Below are positions 34,949-43,793 of a DNA stretch of 64,000 bases, one piece after another. Each line of letters starts with the position of its first letter. Position 1 is the first letter of the stretch. The DNA comes from CBDDFS01 sp965227255. Lineage in GTDB: Bacteria > Bacteroidota > Bacteroidia > Flavobacteriales_E > Vicingaceae. Position numbers and translations under genes: made by a program. A model generated the notes under the pieces. That model saw nothing but the letters and a program-made list of their open reading frames with translations, was not told the origin of the DNA and did no database searches. The stretch is taken from the NCBI GenBank assembly GCA_965227255.1, contig CBDDFS010000002.1, positions 682,001-746,000 on the forward strand, in the 5' to 3' direction.

Positions 34949-35394
34949 GCGAATTTACCGAAGCAATTGAGGTTCTCTTCAAAAGGGATCTGATGAAATT
35001 GCAGGAAGAGTTGAATCTTTATGAATATGAGGATGATATGTGGAAGATTCAAGGAGAGATCAAGAATTCCGGAGGAAATCTGGCATTACACCTAATTGGA
35101 AACTTGAGACATTTTTTTGGTCATGTCCTTGGAAAACTGGATTATATCCGTGATCGGGAACATGAATTTGGAGCAAAAAATGGAGATAGAAACGAAATGA
35201 TCGGAGAAATAGATGTTACCATTGATGAGGTAACGAATGTGCTTCGAGGTTTGTCAAATGATCAACTTCAAGAAGTTTTTCCAATCAATGTCCTGGGGTA
35301 TGAAATGACGACGGCTCATTTTATTACTCATTTGTATGGTCACTTGAATTATCATCTGGGACAGATCAATTATCACAGAAGAGTAACGATTTAA
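34945..35394 (+). CDS. DinB-like four-helix-bundle protein
   Basis: A 149-residue helical protein with the histidine pattern of the DinB/YfiT superfamily: HLIGNLRHFFGHVLGKLDYI in the second helix and HFITHLYGHLNYHLGQINYH near the end. These His residues probably form a metal site. Biochemical roles in this superfamily range from thiol transfer to unknown. It is coupled to acs by a 4-base overlap. The substrate is not predictable. Confidence 0.78.
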   Translation: MSEFTEAIEVLFKRDLMKLQEELNLYEYEDDMWKIQGEIKNSGGNLALHLIGNLRHFFGHVLGKLDYIRDREHEFGAKNGDRNEMIGEIDVTIDEVTNVLRGLSNDQLQEVFPINVLGYEMTTAHFITHLYGHLNYHLGQINYHRRVTI

Positions 35395-35435
35395 GATTAA
35401 CGATTAACATTTTATTAAATCGGAAATCAATCATT

Positions 35436-35505
35436 CATCTTTCATCTTTCATCTTTCATAGATCATAGATCATAGATCATAGCTCATAGATCTTAGATCA
35501 TAACT
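35436..35505. repeat. Compound 7-base tandem repeat (CATCTTT then CATAGAT)
   Basis: Three CATCTTT units are followed by seven CATAGAT-type units (some as CATAGCT, CTTAGAT or CATAACT), all in register with a 7-base period. Just upstream, GATTAAC occurs twice at the DinB stop codon. The second unit recurs at 40581-40629. It fills most of the 153-base gap between the DinB-like gene and the T9SS protein gene. Confidence 0.92.
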
Positions 35506-35528
35506 CCCTCGCATATGTCCTTTTTTCG

Positions 35529-35536
35529 TATCTTTA
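35529..35536 (+). promoter_or_regulatory. Possible -7 promoter box of the T9SS-sorted protein gene
   Basis: TATCTTTA matches TAnnTTTG at all but the last position and ends 11 bases before the ATG. Weak on its own; the consistent placement of such boxes in this window is the main support. Confidence 0.25.
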
Positions 35537-35547
35537 TTTAATAGGAC

Positions 35548-36711
35548 ATGAAAAAGATCAAGTTATTCGTCGTATCTCTTCTGGTAATAATTTCAACAGG
35601 TGCATTTGCAACCCATCTGGTCGGAAGTCATATTTCTTATCGAAGTTTGGGTAACAATGCCATTGAAATCACTTTAAAGGTTTATCGCGATTGTTATAAT
35701 GGCATTCCTTCTTTCGATCAGCCTGCCTATGTTTCAATATTTGATTCTGACAGTGTTAGAATTAAGGACTTATCTCTAAACATAGGTACAATTGATACAC
35801 TTGACTTTTTTCCCGTAGATACATGCGTTGATACTTCGATATATGCACCGACTTCAGTGTGTTTCGAAGTAGGTACCTATACAATAATTGACACTCTTCA
35901 ATCACTGAGCAGCGGATACTATCTTGCCTATGATCGATGCTGCTTGGCGCCTGAATTCGTTAATGTTCAGAGTGTTTTGGAAAGAGGAACTTCTGTCCTT
36001 ACCTACATAGCTGACACTTTTGCATTGAACAGCAACCAAAGCCCGTATTACGATGAGAAGAAACTCGATTTAGTTTGCACCTGGACTTACAATACAATTG
36101 ATAAAAAAGCAAAAGAAAGTGATGGAGATTCAATCCATTACTCCTTTGTAACCCCTCTGAATTCAACTAAAATGTGGGATAGTCATTTACCTCCTGTTAA
36201 GTTGCCAACCGAGCGATTGCAATTCATTGGCCCTTATTACTCAGTGTCCAATCCATTTGGCGGATTTCCGGTTATGCTGGATCCGGATACCGGAAGCATA
36301 ATGCTCGGTCCTACAACGGTAGGCGGATTTCTCTATTCTTTGAGATTGGATGAATACAGGGGAAATACTTACCTGGGTTATTCAGAGGTTACCAGCTTCG
36401 TTTATTCAATTGCTTACGGCTCTGACACAACTGATTCTCTTCCCATTCCGGGAATATCTGATCTGAACTTTGAGGATCAAGTATCAATTTCACCTAATCC
36501 TGCGAATTCATGGTTGGATATGTCTTTTAAATCTGAATTACAATCAGTCAGAATAAGGATTCTGAATCAACATGGAATGGAAATCAAAAGAACTCAGATC
36601 ATAGGTAGTCGAAGTAGACTGGATATTTCAGATCTTCCGGCTGGATTGTATATTATTTCTTTTGAAACATCGGATCAGCGCGTCAGCAAGAGATTCATCA
36701 AATCACCCTAA
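35548..36711 (+). CDS. Secreted protein with a T9SS type A sorting domain
   Basis: A 387-residue exported protein. The signal peptide ends TGAFA, and the mature start is THLVGSHISYRSLGNNAIEI then TLKVYRDCYNGIPSFDQPAY, a module I have seen in many large Bacteroidota surface proteins. Residues about 310-387 form the C-terminal sorting domain, with VSISPNPANSWLDMSF, RIRILNQHGMEIKRTQI and LPAGLYIISFETSDQRVSKR. T9SS would carry it to the surface or medium. Six cysteines in the middle may form disulfides. Its function is unknown. Confidence 0.85.
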   Translation: MKKIKLFVVSLLVIISTGAFATHLVGSHISYRSLGNNAIEITLKVYRDCYNGIPSFDQPAYVSIFDSDSVRIKDLSLNIGTIDTLDFFPVDTCVDTSIYAPTSVCFEVGTYTIIDTLQSLSSGYYLAYDRCCLAPEFVNVQSVLERGTSVLTYIADTFALNSNQSPYYDEKKLDLVCTWTYNTIDKKAKESDGDSIHYSFVTPLNSTKMWDSHLPPVKLPTERLQFIGPYYSVSNPFGGFPVMLDPDTGSIMLGPTTVGGFLYSLRLDEYRGNTYLGYSEVTSFVYSIAYGSDTTDSLPIPGISDLNFEDQVSISPNPANSWLDMSFKSELQSVRIRILNQHGMEIKRTQIIGSRSRLDISDLPAGLYIISFETSDQRVSKRFIKSP

Positions 36712-36721
36712 TTTCACTAAT

Positions 36722-36736
36722 CCTACCTTCGGTAGG
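36722..36736. repeat. Perfect hairpin CCTACC-TTC-GGTAGG
   Basis: A 6-bp stem with a 3-base loop lies 11 bases after the T9SS protein stop codon and is followed by CAGGCAC. There is no T-run on either strand, so it is not a standard intrinsic terminator. It abuts the 7-base array and may be a palindromic repeat element. Confidence 0.5.
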
Positions 36737-36742
36737 CAGGCA

Positions 36743-36826
36743 CTAATCACCAATCACCAATCACCAGCCACCAATCACTAATCACTAGTCACCAATCACT
36801 AATCACCAATCACTTTTCACTAACCA
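36743..36826. repeat. 7-base tandem repeat CCAATCA/CTAATCA
   Basis: About twelve units of CYAATCA with single-base variants run from 36743 to 36826, the last two degenerate (CTTTTCA, CTAACCA). The array reaches into the 3' end of the minus-strand MORN gene, so the last codons and stop of that gene are made from repeat units. Confidence 0.92.
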
Positions 36827-38520
36827 CCTTACCGTCTTTATACTTTACTTTCTTCAGCAGATCTCCCTCTCTTTTTCCATAAAATTCCCAGGTTCCAGTT
36901 GGGATTCCTCTATTGTAATAGCGCACGCTTTCAACAGTACCGATCTCATAGAATGATTCTACTTTTCCATCTTGTTTCTCATCCACAAAAGTGCATTTCA
37001 TTTGAGGATTTCCGTTTTCATAATTGAATATCCATGCTCCCGTTGTCTTACCCTCAGTGTAATTCCCTTCTTCTTTAATTTTTCCATTAGGATAATAGTA
37101 GATTCTCTTTCCATGGGCAAGTCCTTCCTTGAATTCTTGCTCCAATTCAGGTTTTTCCTTCTGGATAATAATGTTTCCACAGTCCTGTTTTGAGGTTTTC
37201 TGAATACTGCCCTTCAAAGTTTATATTGTCATTTTCAAACCAACCTTTCCATTCGCCGTGTAGTTTTCCCATTTTGAAATTTCCAATGCTTTTGGTCCTG
37301 CTGTCGTCGTACCATTCGTTCCAGGTTCCATTTTCTTTACCATCTACAAAATTTCCTTCCATTACTTTGGTACCATTTTCAGCCTTAATGATCCACAAAC
37401 CGGTTTTCTTTCCGTCTGCATACTTGCCATATTTCCAAAGCTTTCCGTTTCGCCAGTAATAAAACCATTCACCGGTTTTCTGGCCTTTATCAAAATAACC
37501 GCTGTACTCTTCTTTTTCTTCATCAGGCCAATAGAATGTCCATAAACCATGACGTTCACCTGCCTCAAAATCACCTTCAAAGTCTTTTCTTCCGTCTTCG
37601 AAATAATATATCCAGTGACTTGTTTTCTTGCCATCTTTATAGGAACCTGTCGTGCTTAATTCTCCACTTTTAAACCACTCCTTCGTTTCACCGTTTTCAA
37701 GATCATTCATGAAATTGACCTCTTTGCTTTGCTGCCCATTCAGGTAGTAGAATTTCCAAACCGAATCTTTCTTGCCGTCCTTATAATCTCCTTCCTTGGC
37801 AATTTTTGAATCGGGAAAGTAGGTCTTCCAAGTACCGGTTTTCAATCCGTCTTTATATTCACCCTCTGATTCCTTGATTCCTCCGAAGGCATAAGATGTC
37901 CAAAGACCTTCTTTTTTCCCATCCTTATAAGCTCCACTTTCTTTCAAGCTACCATCGGAGTAAAAATCCTTGAAGTTTCCATTTCCATCTTTCAGTATAA
38001 CCTTGCCTTCCTTATTTCGGAATTCAATTAACTCAGGATCACCGGCCTTGTATTCAGCAATGCTTTTTACATTGCCATTATCGTAATAAGAAGTCCACTT
38101 ACCCTCACGCCGGTCATTCTCATATTCACCACTCTCGTATACTTTTCCATTCTCATAAAAGATGGTCCAAACAGAATCCCGAATTCCAAATTTGTAATGA
38201 CCGGTTGAATTCAGTTTTCCATTTTCATACCATGTTTTAAAAGGACCATGGATGTGATCCCAATCAAAACTTCCTTCTTCTCTTTTCTTCCCATTGGGAT
38301 AATAACTAGTATATGCACCATTGTACTGACCGTCGGAATAATTCACAACCTGGCTCAGTTTACCGTCGAGGTCATAGAATTTCCATTCACCTTGCTCAAT
38401 ACCCTGTGACAAGGTGCCTTCAGCCTTCTTCTTGCCATTAGGATGCTCATAAGTTGTGAATTGGGCTGTTGAAAGTGAAGCCCAAACGATAAGGGAGAAT
38501 GAAATAAAAAAGTGCTTCAT
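36810..38520 (-). pseudogene. MORN-repeat (YwqK-like) exported protein, split by a one-base frameshift
   Basis: Two overlapping frames encode one protein. The first runs from the ATG at 38520 (signal peptide MKHFFISFSLIVWASLSTAQ) to a stop near 37147. The second, in another frame, continues the same MORN repeats to 36810. Repeats of about 23 residues follow patterns such as GLWTFYWPDEEKEEYSGYF and KTGEWFYYWRNGKLWKYG, about twenty in all. Removing one A from the coding-strand AAAAA (plus-strand T-run 37152-37156) joins YPEGK to PELEQEF without a break. An upstream in-frame ATG at 38643 would precede the signal peptide and is unlikely. Function unknown; homologues are called toxin-antitoxin YwqK-related without proof. 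Confidence 0.75.
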
Positions 38521-38602
38521 ACTGTTGGGATGTTGGCCAAAAATAGAACTATCACCGGAGCTCTGAAACTTTATACTAATTTTATTCGCCAAGTATTGAG
38601 AT

Positions 38603-39787
38603 ATGATTTCCATAGAAGAAGCAAAACGCTGGATTAAGGACAAAAGTTTTGTTCTCGATGAAGAATTTATTTCGATTGACCAGTCAGTCGATCGTGTTTT
38701 AGCTCATGACATACTTGCCACGATGGATCTGCCTTCCTTTCGGAATTCGGCTATGGATGGTTATGCTGTATTAAGGGAAGATCTTGAAAAAGGCATGCGT
38801 CGACTCGAGATTGTAGGTGAAACCCAAGCGGGAAAGACCGAATCTAAAAATCTTCAAAGTGGCACGGCCATTCGTGTTTTCACAGGAGCCGTTGTTCCAG
38901 ATAATTCCGATATGGTTGTCATTCAGGAAAAAACAGAAGAGAATGATGGCTGGTTGATCATTCTCAGTTACTCTTCAGAAGAAGGAAATAATATCAGAGA
39001 AATTGGTGAACAGATAGAGGAGGGCGAACCTGCGCTCAAAACTGGTCATAAAATTAATCCGGCTTCAGTTGGCTTATTTGCTTCCTTCGGAATATCCGAA
39101 GTTTCTGTATATCGAATTCCCAAGGTTGGTGTAATTACAACGGGCAATGAATTAAAGAAGCTAGGTGAAAATCTTGATCTCGGTGAGATATACGAATCAA
39201 ATTCTTTCTCTTTAAAATCAGCTCTTCGTCAAAGGGGATACGATTCTTATAAGGAGATCTCTGTATCTGATGATCCTGAACAAACCAGGAATGATATTGG
39301 TGAGTTATTGAAGGAATGTGATGTCTTGATCATGTCTGGAGGCATTTCTGTTGGTAAATACGATTTTGTTAAAGAAGCCCTGGAAAAGAATGGAGTAGAT
39401 GAAGTTTTTTACAAAGTCAAGCAGAAACCTGGAAAACCAATGTATTTTGGTGTGAAAGAAGAAAAGCTTGTCTTTGCGCTTCCGGGAAATCCTGCCAGTT
39501 TGTTGGTCTGCTTTTATCAATATGTATTAACAGCTCTGAACATTCTGAGTGGCAGAAATGAAGAGCTTCCCATGTTGGAAAAGAGGTTGGCCAGTGACAT
39601 CAATTTTTCCGGTAATCGACCTGAATTTATGAGGGCACATATGAATGGCGAAATGGTGCAAGTACTTGAAGGTCAATCCTCATTCATGCTAAAGTCATTT
39701 GCTGAAGCCAATTGTCTTATCTATATTCATGGTGAAAAAGGTACCGTGAGCAAAGGCAGCACGGTGAAAGTTTTTCCAATCTATTAG
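38603..39787 (+). CDS. moeA: Molybdopterin molybdenumtransferase
   Basis: A 394-residue MoeA protein, which inserts molybdate into adenylated molybdopterin. Typical marks are DLPSFRNSAMDGYAVLRED, TGAVVPDNSDMVVIQE, VGVITTGNELKKLGE, IMSGGISVGKYDFVKEAL and the C-terminal KPGKPMYFG then FALPGNPASLLVCFYQYV. It is transcribed divergently from the MORN gene across an 82-base gap. A frameshifted porin gene begins 2 bases after its stop, and moaA lies beyond that, so two molybdenum cofactor genes are close together. Confidence 0.94.
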   Translation: MISIEEAKRWIKDKSFVLDEEFISIDQSVDRVLAHDILATMDLPSFRNSAMDGYAVLREDLEKGMRRLEIVGETQAGKTESKNLQSGTAIRVFTGAVVPDNSDMVVIQEKTEENDGWLIILSYSSEEGNNIREIGEQIEEGEPALKTGHKINPASVGLFASFGISEVSVYRIPKVGVITTGNELKKLGENLDLGEIYESNSFSLKSALRQRGYDSYKEISVSDDPEQTRNDIGELLKECDVLIMSGGISVGKYDFVKEALEKNGVDEVFYKVKQKPGKPMYFGVKEEKLVFALPGNPASLLVCFYQYVLTALNILSGRNEELPMLEKRLASDINFSGNRPEFMRAHMNGEMVQVLEGQSSFMLKSFAEANCLIYIHGEKGTVSKGSTVKVFPIY

Positions 39788-39789
39788 GC

Positions 39790-40582
39790 ATGAAATACAA
39801 GATTTTATTTTTAGCTGTGTTGTTTCCGGCATTGCTAATGGCCTCAAGATGAAGATGTAGGTTCTATTAATACTGATCGACCGGTGCAATCCGAAACTCC
39901 AACTGTGGTTCCAACCAATTATGTACAAATTGAAAACGGAATTTATGGTGAAAGGGGCATAAGTTTTGGAGATCAATTGGGAGGCACCTCAAGAACCGAC
40001 CAGCTCAATTACAACCTTCTTGTTAAGTATGGTATCGTCAGGAATCTTGAATTGCGATATAACATTGATTATATCCATAATGATTTCTACTATGGAGATG
40101 AAGAAGTTGGATCGATAGGTGGATTGGGTGGTCCATATCTTGGATTGAAATACAGCTTTCTGCAGGACGATGGAAGTAAACCGAATTTGACCCTGTCGGC
40201 ACATTCAAGATTCGATTGGTATGGACGTGAGGAATTTCAGAACGAGAATAATAACCTGAATATGCGTCTAACCTGTGGTAAAAGCTTTACAGACAATTGG
40301 TATGGTATTGTTGGTTATGAATTGCAATTCCAACAGAATAGTACAACGACTCATTTTTATGTAGTGCAAACAGGATATTCCTTTAATAAGCTTACTGTGA
40401 TTGCTGAGCTTTATGGATTGAGAAATTACAGTATTGATCAAAACAATAATGCATTTAATGGTGCTCTTGTTTACCTGCTGAATAGCAACCATCAGGTTGA
40501 TCTTTCGGCCGGAAAAGGTCTTGGAGATAATTGGTACGACTCCTACTGGGCCGTCGGTTATTCCTTCCGCTTCTCTCCCTGA
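39790..40582 (+). pseudogene. Outer-membrane porin-like protein, frameshifted inside the signal peptide
   Basis: The ATG at 39790 begins MKYKILFLAVLFPALLMA, a good signal peptide, but that frame stops at 39850-39852. The next frame contains the expected mature start QDEDVGSINTDRPVQSETPT and runs to 40582 as a beta-strand-rich protein ending YWAVGYSFRFSP. Deleting one C from GGCC (39840-39843) restores LLMA-QDEDVG, a perfect signal-peptide cleavage junction. The TDRP opening resembles the transporter family PF13557 ('MetA-pathway of phenol degradation'). The only in-frame start without correction is an internal GTG at 39884. It follows moeA by 2 bases. Confidence 0.75.
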
Positions 40583-40629
40583 TCATAGATCATAGCTCAT
40601 AGATCAAAGATCATAAATCATAAATCTTT
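40581..40629. repeat. 7-base tandem repeat GATCATA
   Basis: Seven units (GATCATA with variants GCTCATA, GATCAAA, AATCATA, AATCTTT) start at the porin stop codon itself (TGA 40580-40582). The unit is the same, in a different phase, as CATAGAT at 35457-35505, about 5 kb away and in the same orientation. Confidence 0.92.
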
Positions 40630-40663
40630 ATCTTCGTTATATCATTTTTGACATAACGCTCCT

Positions 40664-41656
40664 TTGATAGCCAATCCTCTCATTGATACTTTCGGTCGTA
40701 AGCACGACTACCTTCGAATTTCACTGACCGACCGATGCAATTTCCGTTGTACGTACTGTATGCCCCGGGAGAATATGAAGTTCATGCCGGGTGATAAATT
40801 GATGCGCTGGGAGGAAATCATTGAATTGGCCGGAATTTTTAAAACTCTGGGTGTGAAAAGGGTCAGGTTGACCGGAGGTGAACCACTGTTAAGAAGGGAT
40901 TTTGGTGAAATTCTACAAGGACTTTCCAAGTTAAAACTGGACCTTTCTATCACGACCAATGGACTTCTTCTTCAGGAGCATAAAGCAGATATGAAGAGAT
41001 TTGGCTTAAAGGACATCAATGTCAGCATTGACTCAATAGATCAGGAAAACTTCTTCAATATAACCAAGCGGGATAAACTTGAAGAGGTCGTAAAAAACAT
41101 AAAAGACTTCCGAGATTCAGGCTTTAATATCAAGCTGAATGTAGTTGTGATGAGGTCTAAAAATTCACATGAGATCATTGAGCTTTTGGAGTGGTCAGCA
41201 CAAGAATCTTTGGCAATTCGATTTATTGAATATATGCCATTCTTTGGTAATGAATGGGAATATGAAAAGGTCTTTTTGAAGAAGGAAATGCTTGAAATGA
41301 TCTCATCAAAGTATCACGTAGAAGAAATTAAGTCGCCTGAGAATAGTACTTCCACGAATTTCTTAATTCATGATCTAAGTTCGAGCTTCGGAATCATTCC
41401 AACAGTGAGCGAACCATTTTGTGATGGTTGCAACAGAATACGATTAACTGCTGAAGGCAGGTTAAAGAATTGTCTTTTTTCTAAAGAAGAAGATGATCTG
41501 CTTGCAGCGCTCAGGGCCGGTGAGAATGTAGAATCAATCATTCGAAATAATTTATACAAAAAGCAGAAAAGTGCCGCCGGACGAGTTGATTTTACCGATG
41601 AACTGGCCAAAAGCGACTATGCAAGCAATCGCAGCATGGTAGCTATCGGCGGATAA
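40664..41656 (+). CDS. moaA: GTP 3',8-cyclase MoaA (radical SAM)
   Basis: A 330-residue radical-SAM enzyme catalysing the first step of molybdenum cofactor synthesis. The SAM cluster cysteines are Cys25, 29 and 32 in LTDRCNFRCTYCMPREN. The second cluster is in FCDGCNRIRLTAEGRLKNCL, and the C-terminus ends with the conserved double glycine (MVAIGG). The start appears to be TTG at 40664, since no ATG lies in frame before the conserved DTFGRKHDYLRIS. Such a start is uncommon and may lower expression. Confidence 0.95.
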   Translation: MIANPLIDTFGRKHDYLRISLTDRCNFRCTYCMPRENMKFMPGDKLMRWEEIIELAGIFKTLGVKRVRLTGGEPLLRRDFGEILQGLSKLKLDLSITTNGLLLQEHKADMKRFGLKDINVSIDSIDQENFFNITKRDKLEEVVKNIKDFRDSGFNIKLNVVVMRSKNSHEIIELLEWSAQESLAIRFIEYMPFFGNEWEYEKVFLKKEMLEMISSKYHVEEIKSPENSTSTNFLIHDLSSSFGIIPTVSEPFCDGCNRIRLTAEGRLKNCLFSKEEDDLLAALRAGENVESIIRNNLYKKQKSAAGRVDFTDELAKSDYASNRSMVAIGG

Positions 41657-41724
41657 TTGTTTAAATTTAGGCTATTCAAAGGCGATTTCTCTAATTCACT
41701 GGGCTTCGACCTTTCAACACTCCA

Positions 41725-43683
41725 ATGGCCAAGGGAAGAAAGACAACGGTATTCAGCCAGCTTCTCATTAACATGATGTTGCCTCTTATGGCGACCTTGT
41801 TATTGCTTGCTTATTTCAATTATAATCGAAATAAGAACCTCCTTGTAACCGCCAATCAGGAAAAGAATTTACGCATCCAGAATGAGATTAAGAATGTTCT
41901 TTCATTCCAGGATATTTCACTTCAGGCCGTAGAGTCTGACATGGATAAATATCTGCGAACCATGAGCGACATCCTTGTCAATGAATTTTTTGCCAACACC
42001 GACAGTATTGAAGTTGCTTCGCTAGAACAGATTAGGCATAATCTCGGGATGAAGCAGGATATTTATATCATCGATGAAAATGGTGTAATCGTCAATACAA
42101 CCTTCCTTCGTGATTTGAACCTCAATCTGTTTGAAATAGATGAGAATCACAAACAGTTCCTCCTCGATATTTTCAAGAATGGCAAGTTTGTTTCGGAAAA
42201 ACTCTCTCTGGAAAGAAGCACGAATCGTCTGAAAAAATATACCTATCAACCAACATCTGACGGAAAATACATTCTTGAATTAGGAAGTCATTCTGCAGAA
42301 GCCGAAGAAATAGTAGAGTTCTATAGAAACCACCTCAAAAAACTGGCCGACCTCGAATCGGGGATTGAAAATGTCGACCTCTTCTTAGGACGAGATGACC
42401 CGGTAAGTTTTATTCGAAATACAGAAATAGACCCTGATCATGTTGGACTATATATGGAGGCCTTCGATTCGAAAGGAGAAAGGACGATACGAATTAAAGA
42501 AGATAACAGAACACTTCATTGCTCCTACATTTATCTGGAAAGAGAGAAAACCGATCTCTACGCCGGCACAATGCTCAGGATCATCAGTGATCGTAGTGGA
42601 GAGCAAAAAGTATTGCTTGCTGAGTTGCAGCGATTGTTATTGATATTCGGACTTTCAATGTTATTGCTTGGAATTGTCATCTATGTCAGAGCCCAGAAGA
42701 TCACCAAACCTATTAAGAGTCTGGCCGATGATGCACAGAAAATTGAGGAAGGGGATATTGAAATCAGAACTGAAGTAGTAGGAAATAATGAGATCACCTC
42801 ACTTGCCGAGCATTTTAATTCAATGATGGAGAGACTTGCAAACTACTACAACGAACTGGAACAAAAAGTTGCAGAACGAACGGCAGAAGTGGTAGAGCAG
42901 AAGGAAGAGATTGAAAGGCAAAAGCTTAGCCTCACAGATAGCATACTCTACGCCAAAAGAATTCAGAATGCAATTCTTCCGACTACATCACAAATGAAGG
43001 CAGCTCTTGGAGAGCATTTTCTAATGTACTGGCCAAAGGATATTGTGAGTGGTGATTTTTACTGGATGAGTCAGAAAAAAGATAAAGTGTATGTGACGGC
43101 AGTAGATTGCACAGGTCATGGCGTACCCGGTGCATTCATGAGCATGATCGGCTCCTCTCTATTGAATAAGATAGTGAACGAAAACGATATTACCGAGCCT
43201 GCTGAGGTGCTCAATCGCATGAAGGCTGGTGTGATCAATGCACTTATCAAAGAAGGACAGGAGGAAGCGACCAATGATGGCATGGATATGAGCTTTGTTA
43301 AGCTGGATTTCAAGAAAAAGAAACTTGAATTTGCCGGAGCGAATAATCCACTTTATATCGTCAGGGATGGTGAGATGATCATTCACAAAGGAGATAAACA
43401 ACCGGTGGGATCTTTCGTGAAAGATGATCAGCCTTTCACCAATCATGAAGTCAAATTGAAAAGTGGCGACATGATTTACATTTTCTCAGATGGCTATCAG
43501 GATCAATTCGGTGGACCGAAAAGAACCAAGTTCATGGTAGGAAAGTTCAAGAAACTACTTGCTGAGATCGGAGACATGAGTGTTGAAACACAGGAGAAAG
43601 TTCTTACCGATCGATATAACGACTGGAAAGGGGAAATCAGCCAAGTGGATGACATTGTCATCATCGGAATCAGGATTCACTGA
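41725..43683 (+). CDS. Membrane sensor serine phosphatase (HAMP - SpoIIE/PP2C)
   Basis: A 652-residue protein. A first membrane helix (about residues 10-28) precedes an extracytoplasmic sensor region (about 30-300), then a second helix (LLLIFGLSMLLLGIVIYV), a HAMP domain, a coiled coil (NELEQKVAERTAEVVEQKEE) and a C-terminal SpoIIE phosphatase domain. Metal-binding aspartates appear in TAVDCTGHGVPGAFMSMIG, MIYIFSDGYQDQFGG and VDDIVIIGIR. It probably dephosphorylates an anti-sigma-factor antagonist or similar partner, but no such partner is encoded nearby. Single-gene unit. Confidence 0.9.
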   Translation: MAKGRKTTVFSQLLINMMLPLMATLLLLAYFNYNRNKNLLVTANQEKNLRIQNEIKNVLSFQDISLQAVESDMDKYLRTMSDILVNEFFANTDSIEVASLEQIRHNLGMKQDIYIIDENGVIVNTTFLRDLNLNLFEIDENHKQFLLDIFKNGKFVSEKLSLERSTNRLKKYTYQPTSDGKYILELGSHSAEAEEIVEFYRNHLKKLADLESGIENVDLFLGRDDPVSFIRNTEIDPDHVGLYMEAFDSKGERTIRIKEDNRTLHCSYIYLEREKTDLYAGTMLRIISDRSGEQKVLLAELQRLLLIFGLSMLLLGIVIYVRAQKITKPIKSLADDAQKIEEGDIEIRTEVVGNNEITSLAEHFNSMMERLANYYNELEQKVAERTAEVVEQKEEIERQKLSLTDSILYAKRIQNAILPTTSQMKAALGEHFLMYWPKDIVSGDFYWMSQKKDKVYVTAVDCTGHGVPGAFMSMIGSSLLNKIVNENDITEPAEVLNRMKAGVINALIKEGQEEATNDGMDMSFVKLDFKKKKLEFAGANNPLYIVRDGEMIIHKGDKQPVGSFVKDDQPFTNHEVKLKSGDMIYIFSDGYQDQFGGPKRTKFMVGKFKKLLAEIGDMSVETQEKVLTDRYNDWKGEISQVDDIVIIGIRIH

Positions 43684-43766
43684 TTCGCATTCCAAATTGT
43701 TAAGTATTTCGTATTGATTGTTCGTAACTTGGAGGGTATTCGCTGCGCGTAAAAAGGACTTGCAAT

Positions 43767-43774
43767 TAAATTTG
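43767..43774 (+). promoter_or_regulatory. -7 promoter box of thyA
   Basis: TAAATTTG matches TAnnTTTG exactly and ends 19 bases before the thyA ATG. No -33 element is evident at the usual distance. Confidence 0.33.
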
Positions 43775-43793
43775 AAGTCAAAGTCTACACCCC

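Noticed and set aside
36722..36736. Hairpin after the T9SS protein gene as an intrinsic terminator
   Set aside because: The stem is only 6 bp and neither strand has a following T-run.
37147..37217. Programmed ribosomal frameshifting in the MORN gene
   Set aside because: The A-run has no clear slippery heptamer, stem-loop or internal Shine-Dalgarno arrangement, and two other genes show similar one-base breaks. An insertion is simpler.
39884..40582. Porin translated from the internal GTG as a complete gene
   Set aside because: That start would lose the signal peptide and the conserved mature N-terminus, both of which exist just upstream in the neighbouring frame. A one-base shift explains the data better.
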